Below are positions 10,254 through 20,469 of a stretch of DNA of 37,981 nucleotides, in pieces. A program made the translations under genes and the position numbers. The notes below the pieces were generated by a model that was not told the DNA's origin, ran no database searches, and worked only from the letters and a program-made list of their open reading frames with translations. How positions within the stretch are numbered: the stretch's first letter is position 1; every line of letters begins with the position of its first letter. Source of the DNA: Zygnema cylindricum (taxonomy: Eukaryota; Streptophyta; Zygnematophyceae; Zygnematales; Zygnemataceae); NCBI GenBank assembly GCA_037447655.1, contig JBBHKE010003561.1:1-37981 (forward strand). Reading direction: 5' to 3'.

Positions 10254-11420
10254 TTATCTATATCGGGCGTCGTAAACGGCGAAAACATTATCGGCGAAAA
10301 CGACAGGAAGCCTGTCGATATAAACGAGAAGTCGATGGAGGTTTTCTTTTTGAATCGTTCTCAAATCGACGGCCTCGTTTGCCTCCATAAAGACCCAAAG
10401 GTCCTCCAATTGGACTCTTTTTAAAGCGTCACGACAGAAAGGACAAGAAGAAGACCGACTTTGCCTGTTTAAAAACGAAAAAAAAAGAAAATGAAAAAAA
10501 AGGGAAAAAAAAAGAAGGGAAAATTTAAAAACATGAGTAAAATGTGGAAAAGGGACAGTGTGGAAAGGGCAAGACGAAGACCGAGTTTGCCTGTTTAAAA
10601 AAGAAAAAAGAAAAAAGAAAAAAGAAAAAAGAAAAAAGAAAAAAAGAGAACCAAAAAAAGAAGAAAAGAGGACATTTTGAAACATTTATGACATGTAGAA
10701 TAAGAACTTTTTGTAAATTTAGTGAGAGGTATGAGGGAGGGAGGGAGGGAGGGAGGGAGGGAGAGAGAGCTTACCACGTTTTATAACATTTGAGACACAT
10801 TGCATGAATACATCCTGGCAAACCCACTCGAGGCTCGTTCTCCATACAAATTCCGCATTCACGGTCGATCTCTCTCTGTGTTTCTTGTTCCCGATCCGTT
10901 AAACAACCGAAAACCTGACTGGCTTTCGGAAACCGTAAGTCGCAGAGAGCTTTTTGTCGAGAGAGCTCTGTCTCCGTGAGACTGCAGTGGAGCTGTTTAA
11001 GAGAAGGATATATACATCCTGAAAAAAAAAGGAAAGAGAAAAAAAAATGGAAAGGGAAAAAAAAGGGAAAGGAAATGAAACAAGGGATAAGAGAGAAAAT
11101 GGGAAGAGGAAGAAAAAGGAGAACAGAGATTAGCGAGAATCCGTGAGACTGCAGTGGAGCTGTTTGAGTGATGGATATATACATCCTCGAAATAGACGAA
11201 AAAAAGAAGAAGAGGGAAAAGAGGAAAAAGAAGGGAAAGAGAAAGTAAACAAGGAGAAGAAAGAACGAGAGAAAAAAAGACGATTTATGGAAAGTTGATT
11301 AGGACACTCAATTGTCAACTTTGAATAAAAATACACATACACGTCCATACACGTATACATAAATAAACATACACGGGACATATACATATTATATACATAC
11401 ACATATACACAAATGCATAT

Positions 11421-11489
<69 letters not shown>

Positions 11490-12436
11490 CATACATCTAC
11501 ATACATACATATACATGGATACATACATGTTTTCTTTTTAACCTAACAAATTAAATAAGTTAAGATTTTCACACGTACCATAAAACTCACGAAGACTCGC
11601 ACGTTTTTCATGAAGTGCCATCGTGGTTGACCCATTTATATGAACCTGTATTAATTAAAAAAAACCATACTTAAACCAATTAATCCTCAAAACTTGTAAA
11701 TGGTATGTTAATTACAAACATAAAAATAAAAATATACTAGCCGTAAAATTTTTCATGAACTATCTATGTTCTTTTCTACTTTAAAAAACAAAGGAAACAA
11801 TCTAAATACACTTAAGTAATATGAATATAAACTTACTCACCTTCAAATGACCAAGATTTAAAACATAATATGGAAAATTATCCCTCCTTTTTGCAAATCA
11901 GAATGGAGTTTCCTCATACTAAAGAGTTAACAAAAACTTTAATGGAAAGTATTCTCAAAATTTCTATCCTCAAAACACATAAAAGGAAACAAAAAAAACG
12001 AAAGACCGATAAAAAAAAAACCCTAAACGAACTTTTAACCTAAACATGGAAAAAAACCAACAATTTTGAACAACATCGATAAGGGTATATATTCCTTCTA
12101 TTAAACTTGTCCGCCTAAAAAACCCTAAGAACCCTAAAAACCCTAAAAACCCTAAAAACCAAAAACCCTAAAAACCAAAAACCCTAAAAACCAGAAACAC
12201 TAAAAACCAGAAACCCTAAAAACCAGAAACTTATAAAAAGAGGCTATTCTTCCACAAGAAAAATCCCTTTTTGGTCTTTTTTAAAGAAAACTCACATTCC
12301 ATAAAATCCCATATCTACTATTCAAGTTCAATAGATTCTCCCACTCCCTCTCCCTCCTTCACTACCTTGTAAATAAGAATATGGACGAGTTCCGAGGGCT
12401 CCATCGAACGAAAAAAATGAAAAAAGGCCTTCCCTC
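10254..12436 (-). CDS. RING-type E3 ubiquitin ligase, AIRP2-like, 3' exons (5' exons not found)
   Basis: Spliced gene assembled from four minus-strand exons: ~12436-12366, 11645-11579, 11018-10775 and 10464-10254 (stop TAA at 10254-10256). Donors are GTAGTG, GTACGT and GTAAGC; the acceptors all end in AG, and the reading phase is kept across all three joins. The product reads EPSELVHILIYK, then VHINGSTTMALHEKRASLRE and FYGCIYPSLKQL, then the RING: CGIC...GCIHAMCLKC...SCPFC. That is a complete C3HC4 set with the last pair on the final exon. The tail KRVQLEDLWVF...NLHRLLVYIDRLP is typical of the plant AIRP2 family (~240 residues), which transfers ubiquitin in ABA and stress signalling. About 195 residues are covered. 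The N-terminal ~50 were not located, and the first exon's 5' edge lies in a GGGA repeat and is approximate. The upstream duplicated exon starts are listed separately. Confidence 0.82.
10564..10602 (-). repeat. duplicate of the last-exon acceptor and exon start of the RING gene
   Basis: A 39-base near-copy of 10438-10476, the 3' splice site plus the first ~26 bases of the last exon. It has an intact tttaaacag acceptor. Used as an exon start it would encode QTRSSSCPF instead of QSRSSSCPF: two synonymous differences and one Ser/Thr change. It then continues into intron sequence, so the final RING Cys (CPFC) becomes His (CPFH). Confidence 0.8.
10597..10646. repeat. AAAAAAG/GAAAAA microsatellite in a RING-gene intron
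   Basis: Repeating aaaaaag units. On the transcribed minus strand this is the T-rich tract between the duplicate and true acceptors of the last intron. Confidence 0.85.
10733..10768. repeat. GGGA microsatellite in a RING-gene intron
   Basis: About eight gggagg-type units immediately downstream (minus strand: TCCC) of the GTAAGC donor at 10774. It lies within ~10 bases of the splice site. Confidence 0.85.
11140..11187 (-). repeat. duplicate of an internal exon start of the RING gene (candidate alternative or poison exon)
   Basis: A 48-base copy of 10973-11020, the start of the exon encoding CIYPSLKQLHCSLT, lying 167 bases upstream in the intron and preceded by tttcgag as a possible acceptor. 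The three differences (cct/cca, tct/tca, ctt/ctc) are all synonymous. Read through, this copy encodes CIYPSLKQLHCSLTDSR and then TAA, so its use would remove the RING domain. Confidence 0.8.
11332..11530. repeat. CACATA/TACATA microsatellite
   Basis: About 200 bases of alternating purine-pyrimidine (acacatacacata..., then atacatatacat...). It lies in the intron between exons 11645-11579 and 11018-10775. Open frames over it (YVYVYV/CVCVCV) are artefacts of the repeat. Confidence 0.9.
12118..12235. repeat. interstitial telomere-like (CCCTAAA-related) repeat
   Basis: Repeats of aaccctaaa and aaccctaaaaaccaaa/agaa with periods of 9 and 15, inside the first recognised intron of the RING gene. They resemble the plant telomere unit CCCTAAA but are not exact copies. 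Confidence 0.75.
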
Positions 12437-12475
12437 CCTCCCTTCTTCCCTCCCTCCCTCTCTCCCTCTCTGTAC
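12424..12475. repeat. CCCT microsatellite at the edge of the first recognised RING-gene exon
   Basis: tccctccctccc units. On the minus strand this is GGGA-rich and stays open in the reading frame, so the exon's 5' boundary cannot be fixed from sequence alone. Confidence 0.75.
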
Positions 12476-12852
12476 ACACTGAGGTTTACAACTCAAATTG
12501 ATAATTGCAAAAATAAGCCAATAAGGGGTTTTGGAATCACAGGGCTGCCTTTACTTGCGGGGTCGAAAAATGGGATCTTCAGTACATGTGGACGTTCATA
12601 TAGCGGTGGGTCTGTGGATTTGTTGGGGCTTAAGTTCATTAAAATGAATAATACAATCGAGAATAAAAAACGTAAAACACAAATCGAGAATAAAAAACGG
12701 AAAACGATTGAACAGGACAAACTCAACTCTATTCTGTGAGACAAGGACCCTGTATGTCGCGAGTTTTTCATGTCTATTATGATGTGTTTGTATGGAATTT
12801 AACATTTTGTTCGAAGATTACTGAGGAAGGAATATTTGAGGAGGGGATGCAG
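12476..12852. other. gap between two facing, 5'-incomplete genes; unassigned open frames on both strands
   Basis: Minus-strand frame 12493-12771 ends PHVLKIPFFDPASKGSPVIP...GLFLQLSI. The plus strand is also open over the same stretch (GITGLPLLAGSKNGIFS). Neither resembles the missing N-terminus of AIRP2 proteins or the membrane part of CDF proteins. No promoter can be assigned. Confidence 0.4.
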
Positions 12853-15800
12853 GTCGATCCCTTACTAAGTGTTAGTGCTGCCCACAATATTGGAGAGGCA
12901 GTAAGGAAGGAGTTACAGGAAACATATTCTCTTATAACAGAAACCATGGTGCATATAGGTGCTTTTTCAATTAACTCCCACCTAGTTCCTTGGAATGGTG
13001 GGAAACCTTGACAGTTTTGACATGGACAGTTTAAGAGGAGGCAGTCACATCCATGTGACCTCAGAATCGGGCTTTTTTTTTTTACACTGGCAATAAAGGG
13101 TGCCATGACAGACGTGTCATGGGTGTCCTGAGTGCGGCAATATTTTGGGTGGATTTTTTTGACGCTTGATATTTCCTTTCGTGGGTGATAAGTTTTGACG
13201 AGTTCTGAGGTTTTTTTTCATAGCTCCATTCATATTTTCATGCGTTATGTTAGAGATGTTTAGGTGCTGTCAGCTTATTTTCACCGCATGTCACTTGGCA
13301 CTTAGTCAGTCCAATGTGGTAATAACTCTAATTGGTTTTTAAGTGTTGTGTTTATGGTGTTTTATGCATTTTAAAGTCACTTCAACATACACGTACTCTA
13401 TAGAAACGTACCTTTTAACTTTAGAGTTTAGTGCAACAGTGTAAGAAGTTAGGAATAGATGCCATGGACAATTACATATATTTCTCCGTGTCACTGCATA
13501 TTTCTCTGTGATTAGGTTCTGAAAAAAAATTGCAGCGAGTGGTTTCCGAACTTGTCCAAATTTAACATGGATAGCGCCAGTTTGTGTTGCTATTCACCAA
13601 TATGATGGAGGTTTTGTCTGAGCTTTCAGAAGCACCGCCTCTACAGAAACCATATGTGAACGGATCACGGGTATTGTGGTGCCGTTGCTCTTTGCAATCA
13701 ACTTCCTGTGTCAACTTATTCCCCTTTCTACTTTCTTCGTTTTTGTCATGCTGATAGTTCGTAAAAATGGTCACCTCTAGCCTTTAATGGTCATCAAATT
13801 TGTTTCCTTTCAATCATGCTTTATACCCACATGATTTTACGCATCGAGTGTTGACATAAAATCTTCTTCTTTCTATTTTTACTGCAGACCCTGCTGATGG
13901 ACGGCTAACCCACACGCCTCAAACCTTGGTTGAGGAAGAGTCACACACACATGAAGAGACATCACAAAACCATGGCTCCTCTTTTTCGCATCATCATCGG
14001 TATAGTGAGGCACTTCCAGAACACAGCCATACAAGCTGGCAAGATGGCCACCAGAATGGTGAAGTGGGACAAACAGAGACACAGGAAGGAGAAGTGTGTG
14101 GAGGGGAGGCCGGCATATTGCAGCAACGGGATGTGGAGGGGAAAGTGAGAGAAACTGTGAAGGGACAATTTGGCGAGGTGAGAGGAGGCTTGTGATATTT
14201 CTTTATTCGTAGGTCATTTTCTTTAAACGGATGTAGTCTGGTTGAAGTGGTAAGAAAACGGTGAGATTGAAAGGGAGGGAAGATAAAAGGAAGTGTCGGT
14301 TTATTGGTGGGTGCTATTTATGTCACAGTAGGAAATCTATTGTAATTCACTCAGAATATTTTGGCTATTGAAACTTTTTGTTTAAGCTGTAGTATTTATA
14401 TTGTGAGGGTATAATGACCCGTCAGACCTTTGTGTTGAGTTGTGCCTTCTCTGTGCCTTTTGCGATATAACAGTACCCATTAGTTGTTAGAGTTGATTTT
14501 CGTTATTGGCTCTTTTTATGACAAGTCTGTATTTATCGGACAACATCATAAATGTCATCGTTCCGGCAAATATGGAGGGTGTCAAATGGTTGGTTTGCTT
14601 GTGGTTAAAGCACAGTTCAAATGTGCAAAAACAGTTGTAAACACTATCATGTTGTATTTCTGCGTTGTATTGTGCTTGAAAAGACCGTATATACGTGTGT
14701 AGTACAAGGTAACAAAAATATGGTGTTTCAAATTGTTTTTGCACAATTGCACTATGGGTTGGAGCATCCTTGCAAAAGGATGCCTTTCAGGATTCATGGC
14801 AGTAAGACGGACATCAACTATAATCGAAGTTGTAAGGTTAACTTGCAGTTTTCGTGATTTTTGTCCCAAACAGGTGGTGGAGGTGGTTGCAGTGACTTGC
14901 CATTTTTTGCAGCAGGGTGCGGTTGTGGAGGTCAAAGTGACCATGAGTCCTGATCTCACTATCAGGTATGCTATAGAAACTGCCTTTAGAATCGTGGATT
15001 ATTCATTCACAGATGAGCTCAGTTGGCCCCTCGTTAAACGTACGGCATAAGTCGCCAATGATGTTCTTTGGAAGAAAACGCAAGACGAGGATGAATGTGA
15101 TGGATAAGGGATAGTTGCAAGGATTTGTTTGTGTCTGTGAGTGGACATCATTTGCTGCTGGTGGTATTCTTTTAAGCCATATTTTGTAAATAATTTATCT
15201 GGGAATATTGACCTCTTCGAAGAGCATGGTTCATCACTCTTTATAGTAAAATTTGTGATTTTTTCTAGAAGCCTTGTGAAATACAATTATTTACTGTGTG
15301 ATTCAGTGTCAGGAGCACGTCGCTATTCGTAATCCACTTCCTTAAGTGGTGTTATTAACACTAGTTTGTGATTTTTTGTCAAAAAATGTTGCAACATCAG
15401 TGTTGAATCAGTGTTGTTAACACTAATAACAATGGGCCGTGTAGTTTTGAGGTTCTGATAACGGACTGCCAGACCAATATGCATATCAGATTTTTCGATG
15501 GTAGATTTCTATAAAATAAACAGTTAATGGCTTCAATAGCGATGGGCGGTGTGGTACACCGCCTATCCCTATCAGAGTTGGTGAATTATTAACGCTATAG
15601 ACTAGTTTACATGGCTTATTGCAGGCCACTTACGTAAATAGAGTTACTAACACTAATTTTGTGATTTTGGGTCAAAAAGGCAATGCCTGGAATTAGGGTG
15701 ATTAGCTTTCACACAAAACCATATATAAAAAAAAAGCGTAAAAGCGTAGAAGCATTCAACATGAGTTTGGGAATGTGGAGTTGCAGGCAAGCAATAGAGC

Positions 15801-15895
15801 TGGCAGGAGAGGTAAGGACCGCCTTGAAGAATACTCTTCACAATATTGTGGAGGTGGACGTTCAACTTGAATTGATGACCTCGAATACAAAATAG
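12853..15895 (+). CDS. CDF cation-efflux (metal tolerance) protein, MTPC1-like, last four exons
   Basis: Four plus-strand exons: 12853-12958, 13888-14177, 14874-14965 and 15787-15895 (TAG 15893-15895). The introns are GT...AG and phase is kept at every join. The product begins VDPLLSVSAAHNIGE and ITETMVHI, joins to DPADGRLTHTPQ, then EVVAVTCHFLQQGAVVEVKV, MSPDLTIR, QAIELAGEVR and VEVDVQLEL to the stop. This is the cytosolic ferredoxin-like C-terminal domain of cation-diffusion-facilitator transporters (VHIDP and SVSAAHxIGE are typical), closest from memory to plant MTPC1. Exon two encodes a His-rich linker (HTHEETSQNH, SHHHRYS, HSHTSWQDGHQN), a plausible metal-binding stretch. The six membrane segments belong to upstream exons that I cannot find. 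The first exon could start a few codons earlier (from about 12820); its acceptor ggatgcag has no strong pyrimidine tract. Confidence 0.8.
15345..15441. mobile_element. 5'-truncated TA-flanked MITE, in the last MTP intron
   Basis: The segment from gttattaacactagtttgtg to taacaatgggccgtgta matches the right half of the 18027-18214 element, including the end CAATGGGCCGTG followed by TA. The left end is missing. Further fragments follow at 15520-15600, where two ends meet head to head in gatgggcggtgtggtacacc, and at 15627-15665. Confidence 0.65.
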
Positions 15896-18026
15896 GGTCA
15901 TCTGTACATGGAGCGTTGTTATGTATGTATATATCTTAACCTCCATAAATTTGGGAGTTGAGGGGAATTTGGCGATTTCCTCATGCTAGGTTGTTTAGTT
16001 TTTCATTAATAGCAGCAGATCCATACCCTCGATGGGACAACATGTTGCAAATTACGGATTTATTCCTAAGTCGTTGCATTTTGTCGAGGCATTATTTACC
16101 AAAAAATCGTCCATGGACGGACAGGCTATGATATTGATTCCTTCATAAGCCTTGGGTTATGTAACTACCTACGGCAGTCTAGTGACTCTTTCATGGCAAT
16201 TCTATCAAATGGTAATTTTTTGCGGTCATCTGTTTTTCTTAATTTGTAGTTGAATGATAATATGCTATTTTGGTGAAGGCTCGAATGAGGAGGTGAGCCG
16301 GGACTTCTGACTGGAAACCCAAAAGCAGTTTTTTTGTCGCTTGTATAATACTCTGGACACAACCACAGGTTGTGGATTTAACAATTTGTGAAAACAATGC
16401 CGTTTTTTAAATATGTCTTGGCGATTTTAAGCTGTTTTTTGTTCAAGTTCCGTTTTTATTTGTCGGTTTGTCTTTTCTGTTTGTAACTTTCTTTTGTTGT
16501 TTATTTCTGTGTGCCAGTTTCCTTTTTTATTTCCAAATTCTGAAAAACTAGCATTCAACTGCTTCAGTATTGTGTTTGACTGTGCTCTTTTGGTGTATAT
16601 TTGTTTTGTTCCCTGAACAGGTTTTTTTCTTTTGTATAATGTGAAATCTTAGGAAGATCAAGGCATCCTTGTGAATTGTTTGATTTTTGTCTAGTTTATG
16701 AATTCCCCTATGGCCACGTGTCAAGTTGATTAATGGTACGCCAATCACAATGACCCTAAAGTTGTGGGAGGTGAGGTCAAATACTTGTGTTTTTTAAGAA
16801 CCAACGGTCAGGATTTTAAAAGGGTTGGTTGGAGTTTGGAGTTGCCATTGGAGTTGGGATCGACGACGGTGGTTTTGTCAATGGACTCAGAATCGTAGTT
16901 CGAATGTGCAAGAACAATTGGACACGCTATATGTGGTTTTCAAGATACTGCGCGTGTAGTATATAATTCCCGTGTTATATGGTACAAAACACGTATAGTG
17001 TCTCCAGATTTTTTCGGGCACTTTGAATGATTTTCCTAATAGACACGCGGATGTCCCAAAAGAACACATTCTTAAGGTTGAAGGCATAGAAGACAACACA
17101 TCAAAACAACAAAGGAAAAGGAAAAGATAAAAGGAAAAGGAAAATAAATGAACATTTGTGCATTTAAGAAAGTGGATTTCACCATAAACAGCGCAACATG
17201 TCATTGTTGGAACCATTTGCGATTTACTCCACGGCCTGGCCTTATTAGAAATAACAACACTAATTGGTCGCAATTTTTTTTGGCCGAGGATCATAAAAGT
17301 CTTAACAATACTATTTATGGGAGTGGAGCACAATCTCCCACGTCTCTTTTGCACTAAATCAACATTGTATATCATATTTTTCCGTCAACACTATTAAATC
17401 CTTAACGCTATGGAATGGGCAGTATAGTGCCGTGTACCAGTAGCCTCTTCCATATGTACCTACTTTTGAATTACCAATAAACGATTTATTTGTCAGTATA
17501 CGGAATAGAAAATTACTGCGTTGTATCTTAAATACTGATGAATCAATTTTGCAATGATTGATTTTTTAAGGGTTCTTAGGGTTTAATCGCTTTCTGTTTT
17601 TATTAGTGTTTCCCCCCCACATGTAGTTTTTCAGTTTTTGCAATGCTACTTCCTTTTGTTCCCATGGACTCATGGTTTACCATCGCGCTTTTTAATAAAG
17701 TCAGCCATTTTTTATTTTTTTTTGTTGTGTAACGGTAACCATTTGCGGATAACCAATACGTACATTTCTTTAACCTACTGATAATCGATATATCGGTTTG
17801 ACATACAGGTAAAGAAGTCAGAGGTCGCAAAAATCAAAATTTTAGATACCCGAAACCGACAATTTCTTTTGTTTCAAAATCTGAGTACTCGACACCCGAC
17901 CGGGTTATGTCACCCTCCTAAATTGTTACCCGTTACCCGATACGCGTTTACGAAAACAAAAGTTAACCGAAAATCGATTTCCCGCGACTACCCGTACCCG
18001 CCCGTACCCGAATAAGTACAAAATTA
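15896..18026. other. intergenic DNA downstream of the MTP gene
   Basis: No gene recognised. 17260-17447 is a diverged copy of the MITE interior (aatactatttatgggagtgga, cccacgtctc, then a right end near gtgccgtgta). The phrase gttcgaatgtgcaagaacaattg at 16896-16918 recurs, diverged, inside an MTP intron at 14616-14638, so part of this stretch is a dispersed repeat. 17740-18000 is rich in acccgaaacc/tacccg phrases resembling the interior of the hAT-type MITEs but without clear ends. Confidence 0.45.
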
Positions 18027-18214
18027 CAACGCTCATTGTTATTGGCGTTAAACATTTATTAGTGTTAATGGAAAATTATAACTAATAACACTATTTAATG
18101 CAAGGAAACGTGGCAAGTTGTCGTCCACGTCTTTAAATAACGTTGTTAACTCTATTTTGCGATTTTTGGCTATAAATAGTTGCGACATATTAACACTAAT
18201 AACAATGAGCGGTG
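18027..18214. mobile_element. TA-flanked MITE (Tc1/mariner-type), family CACCGNNNATNGTTATTAG
   Basis: 188-bp element. Its left end is CAACGCTCATTGTTATTGGCG. Its right end, reverse-complemented, is CACCGCTCATTGTTATTAGTG. It is flanked by TA (18025-18026 and 18215-18216). A TA duplication with short inverted repeats is the Tc1/mariner (Stowaway-like) pattern. No coding capacity. A second copy with a different end sequence lies at 26294-26492. Confidence 0.7.
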
Positions 18215-18630
18215 TAGTGGTACATCTCCCTTTGCAAAAATAAATAGTTCATGTACCTCTTCTTTTTACTATTTTGTCTTTTTGCAATCTTTCTTGACGA
18301 ATGTTTTTTTTCCTCGACAGTCAACTCCCTCAAGAATTTTTTTCCTAATTTTTCGTCATCGCTCTCACCAAAAAATTGTGGAAAGCGTCCATACATTGCA
18401 ATGTTTTTCGCTTTTTTGTTATACGTTGAGGAATACCGAAATCAACATTTTCACTGAGGTCGGTCGCGAGTTCTCCAAGTTTGACCCTCACGCTTTCGAT
18501 TTCGGTTTTCGATACCATATTGGCATACATACGAACGCACGCTAAAAAAACGGGTTCAACCTTGTCGCCAAAAAACAAGTTCGCACACAGTCCCCTATAT
18601 TCGCATCTTTTGCAGTGTGAATATAAAAAA

Positions 18631-19430
18631 TGTTCGAATGTGAGAAGTCATGATCTTTCAGTTAAAGAATTGAACTGTGCATAGTTACACGCCAACATAC
18701 AACGTCTTGAAACTATGAATTTTTCCTTCATGTGATTTTTTGTTGTTCGGTTTATATAAACACTTAAACATGTTTTGTGTCCAGTGAGCGTCAATATGCA
18801 CCCTATTTCTGTGCAAACGAACAAATTTACCGTAAATGTTTATTATAATATGGTGTTTAGATGTGATTTCTGCAATTTTGAGACCTCCATTGGTACTCAG
18901 AATAGGCAGCTCACCCGAAGCCTCTAGGATAGCTTGAACCCTTTGCACTTCCTACAACTCTGATTGCCACCCTGACAGACAACCGACTAGCCTGACTTCA
19001 CCCCAGTGAAGGCAAAATTCCCCTGAGTTTATGTTCGCATGTGAGAAGTCACGATCTTCCAATTAAAGAAGTGAACTGAGTGTAGTTACACGCCCACGTA
19101 CAACGTCTTAAAACAACAAACTTTTACTCCATGAGATTTTTTGTTGTTCAATTTATATAAACACTATAACATGTTTTCTGTCTAATTAGCGTAAATATGT
19201 ACCCTGTTTTTGTGCAAACGAACGAATTTACCGTAAATTTATATTCTAATATAGTGTTCAGATGTGATTTCTGCAATTTTGAGACCTCCGTTGGTACTCA
19301 GAATATGCAGCTTACCCGAAGCCTCTCGGATAGCCTGAACACTTTGCACTTTGTACAACTGTGACTGCCACCCTCACAGACAACTTGACTTTACCCCAGT
19401 GAAGGCAAAACTTCCATGAGTCTGCCACAA
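18631..19430. repeat. 401-bp tandem duplication spanning an LTR edge
   Basis: Copies start at tgttcgaatgtgagaagtc (18631) and tgttcgcatgtgagaagtc (19032). Each holds ~245 bp of non-LTR sequence followed by the first ~150 bp of a copia LTR (ttttgagacctcc...gtgaaggcaaaa). Only the second copy continues into the rest of the LTR. The duplication therefore happened after the LTR inserted. Confidence 0.85.
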
Positions 19431-20080
19431 AAAAAATCAGGCAATTTGCTCCCCTAGGCAGTAAATTATGAATGGCCAAAGATGACCTATAAATACAGAT
19501 GCCCTCAGAGAGAGAGGCGACTACCTCTAAAAATGTCTAAGTCCTAAATCCCTCTCTAAACCCCTTCTACTAAAGTACAGCACCAATCACAAGACTGTGT
19601 AGTACAGAAAAGTACAGGTGCCGGAGTACTTTTTGTACGGCCACTGTACGACATGGCTACAAAAGTGACATTTATCACATCCGGACTTGTTGTGATGCTC
19701 TCTGGAGATTTCGCAAGTTATTGTGATACTGCCACGTGTCGTTATGTATGACTGTGACCGTAAACCGCCAAAACGACCACTCCGCGATGTCGGCTCGCAC
19801 CATGTCTATCCGATGCGAAGTCGGCTTTTGATACAAGCCGTCGAAACAAATGTCCGTAACATTTGTTTCGTCCAGTACATAAAGTACAACTGAATCTATG
19901 CCCTATATTCTGTTCATCTAGTTAAATGGTATTCCCTGCATGTTGTTTTTTAAATAGTTATCGCATCCTATATATGTCAGCACAGCTCCTAGACTATAAG
20001 ACAACGCTAACGGCTTCTTTCACGGACGGGAGGTACCAAGATCAAATCCTGGGTCCGTGAAACCTTTTTGGTAAATCTTC
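19272..20080 (-). repeat. diverged copia LTR fragment (LTR-3)
   Basis: Starts TGCAATTTTGAGACC and follows the Copia-1 and Copia-2 LTRs through the blocks tgtacgacatggc, ccgtaaaccgcc and ggtaccaagatcaaatcctg to cctttttggtaaatc. It then stops, so the U3 start (minus-strand 5' ~200 bp) is missing. No internal retroelement sequence adjoins it. It is either a broken solo LTR or a relic of a third family member. Confidence 0.8.
20018..20062. other. LTR-3 conserved hairpin with antisense B-box-like loop
   Basis: TTTCACGGAC (20018-20027) pairs perfectly with GTCCGTGAAA (20053-20062), a 10-bp stem enclosing ggtaccaagatcaaatcctg. The inner GATCAAATC fits the RNA polymerase III B-box consensus GWTCRANNC on the plus strand, opposite to the LTR. 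TTTTT follows at 20065-20069. Confidence 0.6.
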
Positions 20081-20279
20081 TACCCTCTCTTTCCTGTCTC
20101 TTTCAGACATAGTTGTCCCGTGCGCATAATACGCACGAAACGAAGGAGGGAATACTACGCATGATACGCATTTAACGATGAAAAAAATGTTATAAAATGC
20201 GTACCTACCGATGTACCAGTACATTTCCGTACATTTTTTGATTTTTGAAAGTTTCACATTTCAAATTTTCGATACGGCA

Positions 20280-20469
20280 TACGCAGAAAAATAGTGAAGT
20301 GAAAAAACCAGCGACGCGGCAACCACGGCGCTGAACAAGCAACCAGGCTGTTGAACAAGCGACCAAGCTGCTTCGTCGCTGGTTGTTGAACCAGCGACGA
20401 AGCCGTATCACCGCTGAACTACTATAGGGACCAGCGACCAGGCTGCATCGTCGCTGATTCAACATGGCC
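20280..20469. repeat. ACCAGCGAC repeat cluster with a perfect hairpin
   Basis: The phrases (a)ccagcgac and gtcgctgg, plus gaacaagc, recur in both orientations across ~190 bp. The core is a perfect 15-bp stem: GCTTCGTCGCTGGTT (20370-20384), loop GTTG, and its exact complement at 20389-20403. No gene overlaps it. Confidence 0.75.

Noticed and set aside
11130-11528. Long minus-strand frames of Tyr/Val/Cys/Met repeats
   Set aside because: They translate a CACATA/TACATA microsatellite; the repeat explains them fully.
11831-11900. Possible RING-gene exon ending at a strong donor GTGAGTAAGT on the minus strand (PYYVLNLGHLK)
   Set aside because: The exon ending at 12366 (SELVHILIYK with GTAGTG) matches the family far better and joins in phase to VHINGSTTM. 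The 11841 donor has an in-frame stop shortly upstream and no good acceptor, so it is treated as intronic.
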